A stretch of DNA of 64,000 bases from Agrypnia vestita. Taxonomy: Eukaryota; Arthropoda; Insecta; Trichoptera; Phryganeidae. The stretch covers positions 372,001 to 436,000 of the forward strand of contig JADDOH010023116.1 of NCBI GenBank assembly GCA_016648135.1. Direction: 5' to 3'. Numbering within the stretch: position 1 is the stretch's first letter; every line of letters begins with the position of its first letter. The translations under genes and the position numbers were made by a program. The notes below the pieces were generated by a model. That model was not told where the DNA came from. It saw nothing but the letters and a program-made list of their open reading frames with translations, and did no database searches. Positions 1 through 11,934 of the stretch are shown in pieces.

Positions 1-215
1 ATTGTAAATTAAAGAGAGGGGTAGATAGTTAAGAAGTTTGAAGACATGGTGAATCCAGCCTTTTTTCTTTGGCGGTATCTAAAGGATATATATTAAGCCA
101 ACAAGTTGCAAACCATTGAAGAACTGAAAAAGTGAACGAGATAGGCGCAATAACTACTTAAAGAGAGGTCAGAGAAAAATACGGTTGAATCATCATCTAT
201 ATATATATTAATCAA

Positions 216-490
216 CTAGCTGTAACCCGTCAAAAATGACGGAACATTGGTTCGCATCTTTATTAAGTCCTAGTATGCATTTATACGATCTTTTGGCGGT
301 CTACGGAGAGGTGGCCGTAGCAACATGCGTGAAGCAGCCGGTTAAAACAAATTAAACGGCCATATCCGGCAGTTTAAATTGATTTTTTAGCCTTTTAGCC
401 GTGAATTCGAACGAAATTACGGACGTTACACGAAGTTACGGAGACAGACAGACAGACGGACGGACAGACAATGAAATTATTATGTTTGAT
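216..490 (-). mobile_element. Helitron-like non-autonomous element, copy A
   Basis: Read on the minus strand, the element starts near a (TGTC)n/(CCGTC)n tract (about 441-470) and ends in CTAG at 216-219. A short hairpin (CCGTC/GACGG, about 227-242) lies just inside the end. A hairpin followed closely by CTRR is the Helitron 3' signature. The same layout, with a TCAATGTCTGTC-type 5' start, is seen in the copy at 1829-2356. No coding sequence is present. It could instead be another family with a convergent CTAGT tail. Confidence 0.45.
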
Positions 491-1374
491 ATAAAAAAAA
501 TCGTCTTATGCCTTTGAATAGTTCATTTTTTATCCTATTTACATCAACAATAACATATGCAACAAACCCATCGGCTTATTTGGCGGTACCCTGTATAAAC
601 AAAAAAAAATATTTTTAATTCAGTTTAAATTAAAATTCTTTTCAAATTCGAATTAAGTTATAATACAAACAAATTTAAATATTGTACAAACGCAAAAATT
701 AACATACACACCTTAGAGGCACCATTTAATTTTTTCGCGCGGATTTAAAAGCGGATGATACGGCACTCAAATTCTGTTATACTACATTAAATATGCAAGC
801 TGCCTAATTGATTTATCGGGGGCTGGAACACTGGCTGCCCACAGTCGCTGGGCGGCCAAGAGCAGATCCTTTTATACGAAAAACTGTAATTTGATTATAT
901 CTCGGATTTTAGAACTCTAATAAATCGATTTTACGAATTTCAGCATTTCATTCATTTCATTTCAGCAGACACCGCAATTTAAAAAACAAAATTCGTTCCA
1001 TAAAAGTATGAGAAAGAAAAAAGACATAAAGACGAAAATTTTAATAATTTTGTAAAATAACCAGAATTAGATTGACTCGGAATCACTTAATTCTTTTTCA
1101 GAATGAACGCAGCAGTGGAAAAATTATTTCACATTTCACAAACTTGTGTTTTGTCATCCACCAGTCCGCACATTGAGAAGCGCTCTAAAGAAGATGTGTG
1201 AAATATCTGGGCTACATCCAAAAATATATGCTTTTTTACATTATAATTTACCTAAATAACATATTTCTATTAAATTTGACAGAAAACTAGCGATTTTTTA
1301 TATATAGTATACACTGATTTAGGAATGCCGTACGAGACCAGCAATCAATAATTTTTTTATTCTTACAATTTTAT
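491..1374. other. AT-rich stretch without recognisable gene
   Basis: No open frame with protein-like composition and no terminal-repeat pair was found on either strand. Confidence 0.5.
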
Positions 1375-1380
1375 TTAGTC

Positions 1381-1672
1381 ATAAAATAAGAACATTAGAG
1401 AAATCACAGTTACGGTGGCTGGGACATATCTTGCGGATGCCGATAGATATACTGTCAAAGCGGATATTCCAGGCAAGACCAGAAGGCAGAAGACCAAGGG
1501 GCGTTCCAGGAGGAGCTGGCGGAAACAATTGGAAGACTGCTGCGAGGCGAGGTTGCAACTAAATTGGACTGACATGGAGAGCGAAGCCCAAGGCAGGAAA
1601 TGTTGGAACCTTTCATGCGGTGCAGGGACCCCGACCCAATAGGATAAAAGATAGAAAAAGGAGAAGAAGTCA
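1381..1672 (+). pseudogene. 3' tail of a non-LTR retrotransposon (LINE ORF2 C-terminus)
   Basis: A frame running through this segment reads LRWLGHILRMP near its start, then an Arg/Gly-rich GRRPRG-type stretch and a Trp-containing tail. This is the conserved C-terminal region that follows the reverse transcriptase in many non-LTR elements. An in-frame stop interrupts it and the reading frame is mixed. It ends in an A/G-rich tail (about 1645-1690), as expected for the 3' end of a 5'-truncated insertion. The reverse transcriptase domain itself is absent. Clade not assigned. Confidence 0.6.
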
Positions 1673-1828
1673 TATAATAAAAAATAACAAAAAAAGGGTC
1701 TTACAAGAGGCTTTTATATTAAGTAAATTTATTATTACATGTACATACACATTTACATCATGTACATACAAGCCATAAATACAATTAAATTACACGCAGT
1801 GAATTAAAAATATTAGTAATTTTAAAAA

Positions 1829-2356
1829 TATCAATATCTATACCTATAAAACTCAATGTCTGTCTGTCTGTCTGTCTGTCTTTCTGTCTGTTCTCTATAC
1901 AAATCCACACCGTTTGTCCGATTTGATTCAAATTTTGCATACTTATGCTTTGGGACCCGGCGGGTAACATAGGCAACATTTTCCCCATATTCTCTTACCC
2001 CTTCCCCTCCCCCTGACATATTTTCGATGCAAATCTGTACCGTTTGACCGATCGGACTCAAAATTTGGAAACTTATACTTTAGGACTCGGCGAGTAACAT
2101 AGGTGATATTTCCTCCCTATTCTCTTACCCCTTTCCTTCCCCCTGACATATTTTGGATGCAAATCTGTACCGTTTGACCTATCGGACTTAAAATTTATAA
2201 ACTTATTCTTAAGGACTCGGCGGGTAATATATGCGACATTTCCCCCTATTCTTTTAACCCTTCCCCTCCCCTGATATATTTTCTAGGTAAATCTGTACCT
2301 TTCGGCCGATCGGACCTTAAAATTTTACCCGTGCAACGCCGGGTAAGGACAGCTAG
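1829..2356 (+). mobile_element. Helitron-like element with internal tandem repeats, copy B
   Basis: A (TGTC)n tract at about 1856-1890 is followed by three and a fraction copies of a unit of about 130 bp, each beginning AAATCTGTACCGTTTG or close to it (about 1895, 2031, 2161, 2289). The element ends with the hairpin ACCCGTGCAACGCCGGGT (about 2326-2344) and CTAG at 2353-2356, directly before TTTT. Hairpin plus CTRR is the Helitron 3' signature. Internal tandem repeats are known in Helentron/DINE-1 type elements, which is the closest analogy. No Rep/helicase coding is present. Confidence 0.5.
1895..2320 (+). repeat. Tandem repeat, period about 130 bp
   Basis: Each unit contains an AAATCTGTACCGTTTG-like start, a GGACTCGGCGGGTAACAT-like middle and a pyrimidine-rich CCCTTCCCC tail. 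The units differ by point changes, so the array is not a recent expansion. It lies inside the Helitron-like element. Confidence 0.75.
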
Positions 2357-2359
2357 TTT

Positions 2360-4764
2360 TAATTATAAAAAGCATTTATATCGCATATTAATCACTTTAT
2401 TTTTCATGTACTCAACTGACATTCTAAAAATGTATACTGAATTTAACCATATATTGATAGCTGCGATCAAAAATAGACGCTGGTCGGTTTGTTGGTTTAA
2501 TGCTGCTTCTTAATTTTTCAATAGAAACCATCATCTGTCAAGTGCGAATACTTCATTTGTTGTGCCGGTATGATTGGCTCTGGATACGAAATTTAATGTT
2601 ATATAATTTCCATTAAAATATGATCGTAAGATATCTGCCGTTTGGCAATATTTGAGAATAGGTCTGATCAAATGCCAGCAGTACTGCGCTTGAATACGAG
2701 TCACTATGATAATTTATTTCTGATAGATGAACAATTTTATTTCCAAGTTAAGCCAAAGTTTTGGATATCGCATTAAATTTCGCGCACCATTCGTTCCCAT
2801 GACGAGGCTGCCAAGAATTCAGCGGCGCGGCTTCAAATGAGATTGTGTTAGCCACCACATTTCACGTATTTTCGTGTTTTCGGCGCTCAATATCCTTATC
2901 GAGCTTATTGGCAAATTGAAATTTTTAATGAAGTTTTCTATTCGTTTACATATCAGTTTTGGACGAATAAAAACATGGATACCTACATTGTACGGTCGGT
3001 TGACTTTAATGTACGAGTATTATACAAAGCAACGGATGAAATATATGTTATATTAAGTATCATTTGAGGATTTTTAATAATAAAAAATTTAAAATAGATT
3101 AAAAAAATGATGTAATATATATATTGTTGAAAGAAAAACGCTCTATAAGCCGAATCCTCGTTTTCGTTTCGTTTTGCATCAACTTCATTAAACTACACCT
3201 ACACATATTTATTTCCGTAATTTAAAATGGGTCGCGGGATTTTAAGGTAAAACGACACATGTTCCGTAGAGCAGAAAAATATGAATCCAGCAATATTTCT
3301 AATCCGATTTATGTGGACTCAGGGATTTATTCAAATAAGCCACCCAATTGCATGCTCCAAAATTTTTTCCAGCTGCGTAATGACAGGAAATATGAAGTTC
3401 GACGTAGTCATTATTTTTTGCATAGTCACTCAAAACAGAATATATATAATACACGGAATATTTTTACCGTTAGTACAGTTATTTTTTCCGTTAACTTTTG
3501 AAATATAACAATTTGATTTTTATGAGCGCGGATAAGTAATTGCACGATTTTCGTTAATAAGTAATTGATTCGTTTCTATGGTTAGGCAATACATAAGGAA
3601 GATTTGGAGTTCACTTTTCATAGTTCCTGTCATAAGGTTTTTTTTAAAACATTTGTCAGAATTACAGGTTTATCAACGGGATATTATTTCAAAATATTTT
3701 AGAGTTTTTTCAAACGAGAAAATTCATGAATATCGTATATATGTGTTTAATCACTATATTTTTACTCAACTTCTAACCTTTTGTGAATAGCCCACAAATC
3801 AATTACTTCAAAGAACGAAAGAAGAAAAAGAACAAAATTTTATTTTTAAACGTATCTGGCTCAATCGTCATCTACGGAAAAAAAATCGGATTGCATTTAA
3901 AAAATACTGTTAGGTATATAAATCAAATATGGTACGAAATATTTTACATATATTTTTAAATTATCTTAGATTTTTGATAGATAAATGAATTTTTCTAGAT
4001 GGATGCCATCTCAATTATAAAAAAATTAGGTATTGGGGGTAGAACTTAGGGGAATATTTGAACAAAACAGCCAAAAAAGTGTAGACCAGGCCTGAATATC
4101 CGTCCTACCTACATCCTACCATCTAATATTCTCCTATATTGCATCTCAAATTATGAAATAAATCGTATCTTGACATCCCATTTAAATTCATTTATTTTGC
4201 TACGGGAAATTTACATCCCTGTAAGATCGCAAAATTGAAGCAGGCACAGTGGAATGAAGTTGTATAGTAAACTACCAGGGGACAATATGGATGAAAAAAT
4301 ATAGCTTTTAAGTAAGAGGAAACTAAATAAAAAGTAACCCATAAAAACCAAGTTTTTATTATACTCCCTTTCTTTGTAAAATATAACAACAATTAAAGAC
4401 GAATTAAAACATATAACATAACACTAAACTTACAGTAGCTTAATATATTTCTAAAATGTCAGATGTTTTGAGGTTTGATAAGACACTTCATGCTTTGAAG
4501 ATTAAATTCTATAAACATTTGTCAGTCAATTTAGATTTTTGACATTCTTACTGAAGTACCTATTATGCATACCGACGGAGTAATTCAAATTTAGAAAATA
4601 TTCCGCGACGTTATCGGGCCGCCGTTGTTGCAATTGATTGCAACTTTTTTTTGCAAGTTTGAACTTTTCAAATGATTCCAATTTGAAGAAACCAATAAAA
4701 TTTCTAAAAATCCGAAATTATACTATAATTATTAATTTTTTTAACGAAATTTTGATAGATCTCC
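2360..4764. other. Gene-free AT-rich DNA
   Basis: The only open frames are short, low-complexity and rich in Phe, Ile, Lys and Asn. I see no splice-flanked exon and no paired terminal repeats here. Confidence 0.5.
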
Positions 4765-4879
4765 TTGATCGTCGCCACGAGTCTACTTTCCAAGTTTCGG
4801 CTTGATTGGATCACGGGAAAAGGGTCAAAAATCGATCCAAAGTTTTTGTTGACGGCAAGCAAGCAGACGCCACGAGTTA

Positions 4880-6350
4880 ATATAAAGGGAGTAAAAAGAT
4901 GTAATGCTTACATTTTAATGAAATATATTGTAAATTGTAACGAAATGGCAAAGGAGCTTACGTGCAGAATCCCTTGTAATATGTCAATGGCGATAATAAC
5001 ATTGAAGCCTCTAGCACAGTCTACCACCCTCTCGTATTATCTACAAAATTCGGGAAACGTCTGCAAAAATCCTGGAACCACCTAGATTTGGCGGGAACCT
5101 TTGTGGCGTGCCAGGCCTGCCTGAACTTCTAGTCCCTCGAGCGTCCCAAACGGGCCAATCACGTTCGAGAGATTAGCGCCCAACCGAAAGCTCGAGGCGC
5201 CATCGCCACTAGCGAAGGGAAAAACTACATTTCAAAATGAAGACTACAACACACACACGTTCACCAGTTTGAAGACTACAAAGTGTACACTACAATTGTA
5301 GTAAAAACTACATGAAGTGAAGTAATTGTAGTACTACGAAATAAAGTGAAGTTAATGAAGTGAAGTAATGAAGTAATTGTAATATTAATGAAATGAAGTA
5401 ATTGTACTACAAAATTGTAGTACTAGTAAATATTTTTTTCCCAAATAAAAAAAAGGTCAACGAGAAAAATGTTTAAAGGTCGCCAGCCAAATTTCTTTAT
5501 TCAATTACAAAAAAATTTCAAACCATGGGTGGGGGGTTGTTACAGTTTCCAGAGATTTCTTCGTTTAGCTACATCAACTTCCCAAAAATTTCACGTAAAA
5601 AATGCACTATTTAAAGTATGTTTCTCATACTTTCGATAACTTTAAAGTGTGTGTACTTTGTAGTGTTCGCTTTGAAATGAAGTGTACTATTTGAAGTTTA
5701 TACTTTCAATAACTTTGGTGTTTGTAGTTTGTAGTGTGCACTACATTTCAAAACGTTCAAAGTGTGCACTTCAATGTAATGTAGTACTACATTGTAGTAG
5801 TGAGTACAGAGCGGACCCATCACTAATCGCCACTCCTTCCTCGCCCGGCGCTCGCGATACCGCGAAGTGACTCGCACTCCGACATATATTGTAACGCTAA
5901 TATTATACTTTGTTAAGCAACTGTATCTACAATAAACTTCTAGTCAAATGTGAGTAGGTACATATTACTAAACACTATAAAGAAAAATAATATTCTCGAG
6001 GGTTCGAAACCAACGGGATCACATATAGCGTGGATATAGGCCGCCGCAGGAAATTATTTTGACAGATCCTTCAGTGCGAAGCAAGTCGCGAGACGACGAC
6101 CAGGTGTGCCCAGTGGCGAAATAAATAAATGCGACTATTAAAGCGAGAACTGAATGTTCTACGAGCGATGAATAAAGTGTTCCCAGGGATAATCAAAAAT
6201 GTTCGTGTACGAGCGATATATTGCGAAATAGTGTAATTTAAGGAAAAGCGTTAAGTTTAATTCGTGTCAAATAACTTTTTCCACTTAATAATTAATTAAT
6301 CACTTATTAATAAATTCCTAATTAATTTCCAGTACCTTCATTTGCCTTCT
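4880..6350 (+). other. GC-richer island split by a hAT insertion; possible decayed LTR element
   Basis: Outside the hAT copy, the flanks (about 5085-5209 and 5834-5945) are much richer in C and G than their surroundings. They end in a CAATAAACTTCTAG-type polyadenylation context near 5930. About 6000-6180 has a leader-like look. This could be a solo or decayed LTR and its leader. No second LTR, primer-binding site or gag/pol frame could be shown, so the call is weak. Confidence 0.2.
5210..5825. mobile_element. hAT-type non-autonomous transposon with exact 8-bp target duplication
   Basis: The 8-bp sequence ATCGCCAC occurs directly on both sides (5202-5209 and 5826-5833). The ends form an imperfect inverted repeat: TAGCGAAGGG at the left, and TAGTGATGGG when the right end is read inward. 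An 8-bp duplication is the hAT hallmark. The interior has no transposase. Instead it is built of repeated GAAGTGAAGTAATG-like and GTAGTACTAC-like words on the left, and a related set in inverted sense on the right. Confidence 0.8.
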
Positions 6351-6368
6351 AGCCACGACCACGTGACT

Positions 6369-6913
6369 ATACAGGTGTACCAGAGCTAGCAGCAGAAACT
6401 TAAACCATAGATTCCTGCCTATGTTACGATTCTAAAACGTTCAAGCAACTATGACCTAATATCAATAGTTATGAAGATATCCAATATCAAAGTGTGCATG
6501 TTTTTTTCAATATTTCTGACTTATTTTTTGCAAAAAGTTGAACTATCATTGCAGTAACTTATATCAATTATGAAAAATTCATTTGCTTAAATAAAACTTA
6601 AATAAAATGATAGAAACCTTGTAAAAAAAAACTTTTTTCAATTTTTGCAAGGTATTTATCATTTTATTCGACGTGTATGAACTTGTGCGCGAATGAATTT
6701 TTCATAATCTACATAAGTTACTGTACTGATAGCTTTTTGGTAACTTTTTGCAAAAAATAAGTCAGAAATATTGAAAAAAAAATGCAAACTTTGATATTGC
6801 ATATCTCCATAACTATTGATATTAGGTCATGGCTGCTTGAACATTTTAGACTTATAACATATACTGGAATCTACCAGGCTAATCTCTGCTGCTAGCGCTG
6901 GTACATCCTGTAT
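6369..6913. repeat. Foldback (long inverted repeat) element, copy A
   Basis: The whole segment folds on itself. The left end ATACAGGTGTACCAG pairs with CTGGTACATCCTGTAT at the right. The inner words GACCTAATATCAATAGTTAT and ATAACTATTGATATTAGGTC pair, as do blocks around TTGCAAAAAGTT. The loop lies near 6640. Related copies occur at 15432-16033 and 38179-38664. No coding potential. Confidence 0.75.
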
Positions 6914-7315
6914 ATTAATTATATGCAATTCTGTTTATATTAGGAAATAAAAATTCTTGGACTACCTACCTACTCCTAGAATAAATAAAATAAAATAAAA
7001 ATTACTTACCTTTTAAAGTATTTCAATAACGAAACATTTGAAGTACAAATACGTATGGGAAACTACGAGTCATGTTCTTCGTCAGTGAATGCATTGCACG
7101 AGTAATCCGCAGCGCGGATAACATATAAGGAATGAAATTTAAATACTTCCAAAGCTCTAATGCTCTAATGACTTGAGACACAATGGGACCCACGGGGTTA
7201 GTTGTGCTGTTGTCATTTTCACAAGCGAGCTTCTGTATCTTGGCAATTATACTTTCGTGCTTAATAAGAGGAAAGTATGATTATATTATACACGTTACAC
7301 AAAATAAATGTACAT

Positions 7316-7339
7316 GTATATATATATATATATATATAT
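7316..7339. repeat. (TA)n microsatellite
   Basis: An uninterrupted TA run directly upstream of an interspersed repeat copy. Confidence 0.9.
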
Positions 7340-7390
7340 CAATTTTATAACCTACAAAATGATTTATTCCCTTTTTGTTTACACGTAAAT

Positions 7391-7720
7391 ATTGATGCCA
7401 GCTGTGGCATCTAGATTTCCAATATACACTGAATTTATTACGTCCAAAACAGTCCAGGGTGGTGCAAGAACAATTAATGAAGTATTAAAGTTTTGCGAAC
7501 CTGAAAAAGCGAATAATGGACCAATATTACCGTTTGACAGGACTCTAAATAGAGCGGCCGCCATTACTGGTTTGTTTCTCTAGTGTTGCCCGACCAAATT
7601 TCTATTAAGGGCTCGACACCGGTCACCGGACACTCTGTATATTATGTATTGTGTAATAAATTTACACCTTGGCAACTTCTGCTTCGCGACAGAGACGCCC
7701 TCCCTCGCACGCCAATTTAT
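7391..7720 (+). mobile_element. Unassigned interspersed element, copy 1 (5'-truncated)
   Basis: This shares the block containing ATATACACTGAATT, CAAAACAGTCC, GGTGGTGCAAGAA and TTAAAGTTTTGCGAA with the copies at 10855-11288 and 34105-34473. It also shares the terminal block CTCCCTCGCACGCC. The terminal GCGTGCG segment that opens the full copies is missing here, so this copy is truncated on the left. The short open frames on both strands are also present in broken form in the other copies, so a gene is not supported. Confidence 0.7.
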
Positions 7721-8290
7721 ACTGGTCGCATTCTAGTGGAACAATTAAAATAGCTTTCCGACATACCATGTTACAGTAACAAAACTAGCTCCATGATAAT
7801 GAGACGAGTAGGAGATTAAACTAGGTCTTGAGAAAGGTGAAAATGATTTAGTCTGCTTTTGGTTTGAGATGAATTCAATTCGTCATTATCGACCAGTCGT
7901 CCACGGAGCTCGTTGTCGAGGTAGAAATTTCCAGAATGGGAGAGATCAAACCAAAAACGCAATGTGTCCGTTTGCTGTGCCTGGTCCATACACGTAGTTG
8001 ATATTGCGTGCCGTCTGTGCAGTATTAGTGCCACGACAGAATTTTTATTCGAAAATAACGCGAATTTTCGTTTTCTCCGTGGTCGTAAACACAGCTACAT
8101 CAAAAAAAACAAACGGCAGGAAAACAAATTAATGACTAATTTTGAAATCAAAAATGCTTAATTTGAATTTCGAATTCAAAATCGAATGCAAGATATCGAA
8201 CTTCAAACTATCCAGTATTAGAAAACGGTAATTTCATAGTTAAGGACCTAATATATAAATATATTGTTAGGATAAATTTTGTCACAATAA
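7721..8290. other. No feature recognised
   Basis: Contains two short overlapping open frames on opposite strands around 7816-8161. Neither resembles a known protein or is flanked by convincing splice sites. Confidence 0.4.
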
Positions 8291-8437
8291 GGGCCTGTTA
8301 ATCAGAAGTTAGAGTAAGAGTTAAGCAAAAAGCGTAGGTACATTTTTACGAAAACGGGTGTTTTAATTGGTGGAGAATGCAAAAATCTATGCTCTTTTCT
8401 TAACTATAACTCTTACTTCTGATCAAAAAACAGGCCC
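8291..8437. mobile_element. PIF/Harbinger-type MITE, divergent copy
   Basis: TAA is duplicated at 8288-8290 and 8438-8440. The termini are GGGCCTGTT and AACAGGCCC, and the sequence between them folds into a near-continuous hairpin. It shares the core TTTTTACGAAAACGG and TTGGTGGAGAA with the copies at 11790, 24131 and 38678. A 3-bp TWA duplication points to PIF/Harbinger. Confidence 0.75.
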
Positions 8438-8490
8438 TAAGTGATTTATTCCTCATGGGAACACGTTGTGAATTTGAATATTTGAATATT

Positions 8491-8550
8491 TTGAAAATAG
8501 TAAGCGACATGCATTCCGTGTTCGCATCTCTATTTAAAAAAAGTAGAGAG
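8491..8550 (+). repeat. SINE tail fragment
   Basis: The block TTTTGAAAATAGTAAG, then ACATGCATTCCGTGTTCGCA, then TCTCTATTTAAAAAAA matches the 3' part of the tRNA-headed SINE at 50032-50210. The tRNA-like head is absent. Confidence 0.6.
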
Positions 8551-10540
8551 TTTCTGCCACAATTCGAAACCTTTAATTTAAAAGAACAAATTTATGTTAT
8601 TTTTTTACTTTATAATTGGAATTAATGGGTGAATCACTAAAATATATACAACATATACCTACTAGTTAAAAAAAAACTCTAGTAAATAAATTACTATCGT
8701 GACGCAATAGGTAACTAAATCTCCCGATGAGAGAAAATTCTGGATGAAGTCCCGGTGGTACCTAACTATATATTTTTTCGAGAGATACATTTTTCAGTCT
8801 TCATTTATAAATTATTCATCTCTTTTGTTTTAACCATAGATGTACCTACTATAAATATAGACTAGTTACAAACCAAAATATCTGTTACACAAAACGATCA
8901 CACGAATTACTGTGAATAGACGCACATTGCGGAAGTTGGTCTAGAGTTGTCCATAATGTATAAATGTCCGCGCGTATATATATAAAATATTAATACAATA
9001 CACAACCCTGTTTATATTTGTATCTCTTTTACGCGTATGCTGCGCTATAAGAAAGAAAGAAAAAATACCATAGAGTAAATACCGCAATTCGCTACAACTT
9101 CATATGCATTCGTTCTTAAAAATTATGTTTTATTGTCCTTTCTTATACGTGGTTATGAAAATAATTTCTTTCTCTTTCTTACTGATACATTTAGTACGTA
9201 ATAGAAGACAGCAAAAACTAGATGTTTCATGTTAGTTTTTTAGTGATTAGTCTATATTTATAGTCCGTCTATAGTTTTAACTGATTTTTTTAGCAAAATG
9301 AGTTTATGGTATTTTGTTGGTACATAAATTCAAACATCTATGTCAAAATCCTGAAGAATTAAGAAAATTTTCAGTTATCCCCTATATCTCTTTTATTCAA
9401 ATGTACCTACGTGATTTCAAATATATTTTTTGTAATATTCAATTTTTAACGGATTTTTTCGAGATCTTTCCAGCTCCATGTAAAAATTAAAAATCGAAGA
9501 TAAATTTCTCTTAAATGATGTTTTACTTCATATTACTAGATATATGACAGGACAGACATGAAAACTACAAATAAAACAGTTGTAAAATACTGACTTTTTT
9601 ATATTAAAATAAATCCATAAATAAATTGTATTTAAATTTGAAACCATCAATGCCGAACCAGTACAATGAACTATAAAATTGCATCTTTCAAATCTGGGAT
9701 ACCATTTTCATATAAATTAGGTATAATCTTATGTTTCGACTTACATTCCCTCAATGGTAGAAGAAAATATGGAGAACGCAGCTCGACGACTTTATAACAA
9801 ATAATAAACTAATAAAGCCTATAATGGGCGTGAACAAACAAATAAATAAATAAACAACGTATAATATAAGTACTAAAAATAAAAAAAAGTAGAACGTGGT
9901 TCTGAAATTCCGAATATTCCGGCTTATTCTAAAGTTAATCAGAATATATAGGTGATTAAACAGGTGTATTATATAGATAGCCAAATAATATAGTAATAGT
10001 TGTGATTTGACTGAGCTATTATACATATAGCATTGTCATCTTGACGTTTGACAGATAGATGTCTTGACATTTCGCATAGAAAGTAGAAGCGCTACGCGTA
10101 CCCCTGTCTATCTTTTGTGTTACTTATATAATAACAACTTCTTTATAATAAGAATAAGGATGAATATATGCTGAAAATGAGTAGCCGAACTAATCTAATA
10201 TTCACCAGACATAAATACCTATGCATTATACTAACACCTAGGTATGTAAATGTTTTGGAAACCACTCAACTGCATGTGTGTGACTCGTTCACAATTCAGT
10301 CAAAATTACCGTAATTTCACAGGAGTACCCACACGACGTATTGTGCACTAAACTACCTAGTAACTGTTCCACATCCTTTCATGCCCACTATTTCATCTTC
10401 CTTTCTAACGAAATTTAATAAATGGACCGTACTTTATTCTACCTAGCTATGGACCGGAGCAAATTCTCGCAATGTAGCTTCGGCTCATGATATCCTTTCA
10501 ATTTTAATTGCAACCACCGTCAGCATGATTTCAATAAAAA
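8551..10540. other. Gene-free AT-rich DNA
   Basis: Open frames are short and of biased composition (for example a Tyr/Phe/Ile-rich frame at 9751-10026 on the minus strand). No paired termini or exon-like segment was seen. Confidence 0.5.
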
Positions 10541-10600
10541 TTATCAACTAATCAAAAAAAACTATCAACTAATCAAAAAAACTATCAACTAATCAAAAAT
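10541..10600 (+). repeat. Tandem repeat, 3 units of 20-21 bp
   Basis: Three near-identical units of ACTATCAACTAATCAAAAAA. Confidence 0.9.
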
Positions 10601-10740
10601 AGTAATAAAAACTTCTAACAATTAATAAAATCATATTAACAAGTAAATCATAGTAATAGAAGAATATTTTTTCTTCTGAATGAAGGTTTGAACTTTGTGG
10701 TGACATTATTATCAAATCACTTTCTTTTCACCACTTCATT

Positions 10741-10840
10741 AGATATAAAATCTACATATTTCGAGAACAATGTTCTCTTCTTCAAGATTTTTTGTGTACA
10801 AAAGAGGGCATTGTTCTCGAAACATATAGATTTTATATCT
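10741..10840. repeat. Hairpin of about 100 bp
   Basis: Two arms of about 33 bp (left AGATATAAAATCTACATATT..., right ...ATATAGATTTTATATCT) with TCGAGAACAATG paired to CATTGTTCTCGA, enclosing a loop of about 30 bp. Probably a small MITE. Confidence 0.8.
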
Positions 10841-10854
10841 AGAATGCAACCACT

Positions 10855-11288
10855 ATAAATTGGCGTGCGAGGGAGGGCGTCCCTGTCGCGTAACAGAAGT
10901 TGTCAGGGTGTAAATTTATTACACAATACATTATGTACAGAATGTCCGATGACCGGTGTCGTAGCCTTTAGCAGAAATTTGATCGGGCAGCACTAAAGAA
11001 ACCAAACCGTAATGGCGGCCGTTCTATCTGTCAAACTGTCAGACGGTAATATTAGTCCATTATTTGCTTTTTCAGGTTCGCAAAACTTGAATACTTCATT
11101 GGCAATTGTTCTTGCACCATGCCGGACTGTTTAGGATGTTTTGGACATAATAATTCAGTGTATATTGGTAATCAAGATGTCACAGCTCCCGAGCAAATAG
11201 AAAATTGTACTGAATGACAGGGCGAGGGGTTACCGCCGGGTGCGGGCGGGGCGGATTTTACTTCCAAAGTCGCCGCACGCCAAGTTAT
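10855..11288 (-). mobile_element. Unassigned interspersed element, copy 2 (full-length)
   Basis: This is an inverted copy relative to 34105-34473. Both ends carry an inverted terminal word: AAATTGGCGTGCG at the left and CGCACGCCAAGTTAT at the right. It includes the shared internal blocks TTCTTGCACCA, TTCAGTGTATATTGG and the GC-rich GGGCGAGGGGTTACCGCC region. No transposase is present. The inverted ends argue for a cut-and-paste or MITE-like element. The target duplication is unclear. Confidence 0.7.
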
Positions 11289-11320
11289 TGTAGTCAAGCT
11301 CTAGATTGCATGGTTGATTG

Positions 11321-11382
11321 ACACAAATTACGTTGTTTTCACCACTTTATAATTAAAGTGGTGAAAACAACGTAATTTGTGT
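11321..11382. repeat. Near-perfect palindrome, 29-bp arms, 4-base spacer
   Basis: The left arm begins ACACAAATTACGTTGTTTTC and the right arm ends GAAAACAACGTAATTTGTGT. All 29 positions pair around the spacer at 11350-11353. It starts 33 bp past the end of the interspersed element. Confidence 0.95.
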
Positions 11383-11789
11383 TTTATTTTAATCTAAAAT
11401 TACACTGAATTTTATATTTGAAGAAAATATCTTGCGTTAACAAATACATTACGTGGATGCGTCCGCGTGGGCATCTGTTCGCCAACTGTCAATAAAAATG
11501 TGGCTAGAATTGGCGATACAGTCAAAACCGGAAAAAAATTGAACTTAAATGAATCCTGAATAGCAAAATAGTATTTTATAAAAAAATACAGATGACACGA
11601 CCTGCCTTCTTTCTTATTTTACTCTGACCAAGTGCTGTATGGCCAATAACTGACGGTGGCCATTAACTAGATAGTTTACCTACATTATAATAAAAACGGT
11701 TTTGATGACGTATGTCAAAAAACGCACGTGAGATTTAACGAGATCCACAGGTTAAATTGCTGTCGCCAAGTTGATGAAACTGGCCCTTA

Positions 11790-11934
11790 GGCCCGGTTGT
11801 TTCAAGTTCGATCAAAGTAAGCGGTCGATAAAAGCATAGATTTTTACGAAAACGGATCGTCTGATTGGTGGAGAACGTAAAAATCTATGCTTTAAGAGAA
11901 CGCTTACTTTAATCCAACTTGAAACAACCGGCCC
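11790..11934. mobile_element. PIF/Harbinger-type MITE
   Basis: TTA is duplicated at 11787-11789 and 11935-11937. The ends are GCCCGGTTGTTTCAAG and CTTGAAACAACCGGCCC, and the whole 145 bp folds into one hairpin. Very similar copies lie at 24131-24274 and 38678-38821. Confidence 0.85.

Noticed and set aside
7379..7583. Paired opposite-strand frames at 7.4-7.6 kb as a conserved gene
   Set aside because: Partly retained in another repeat copy but broken by indels in all; part of an interspersed element.
10541..10600. CRISPR-like array
   Set aside because: Three adjacent 20-bp units without spacers in eukaryotic DNA are a simple tandem repeat.
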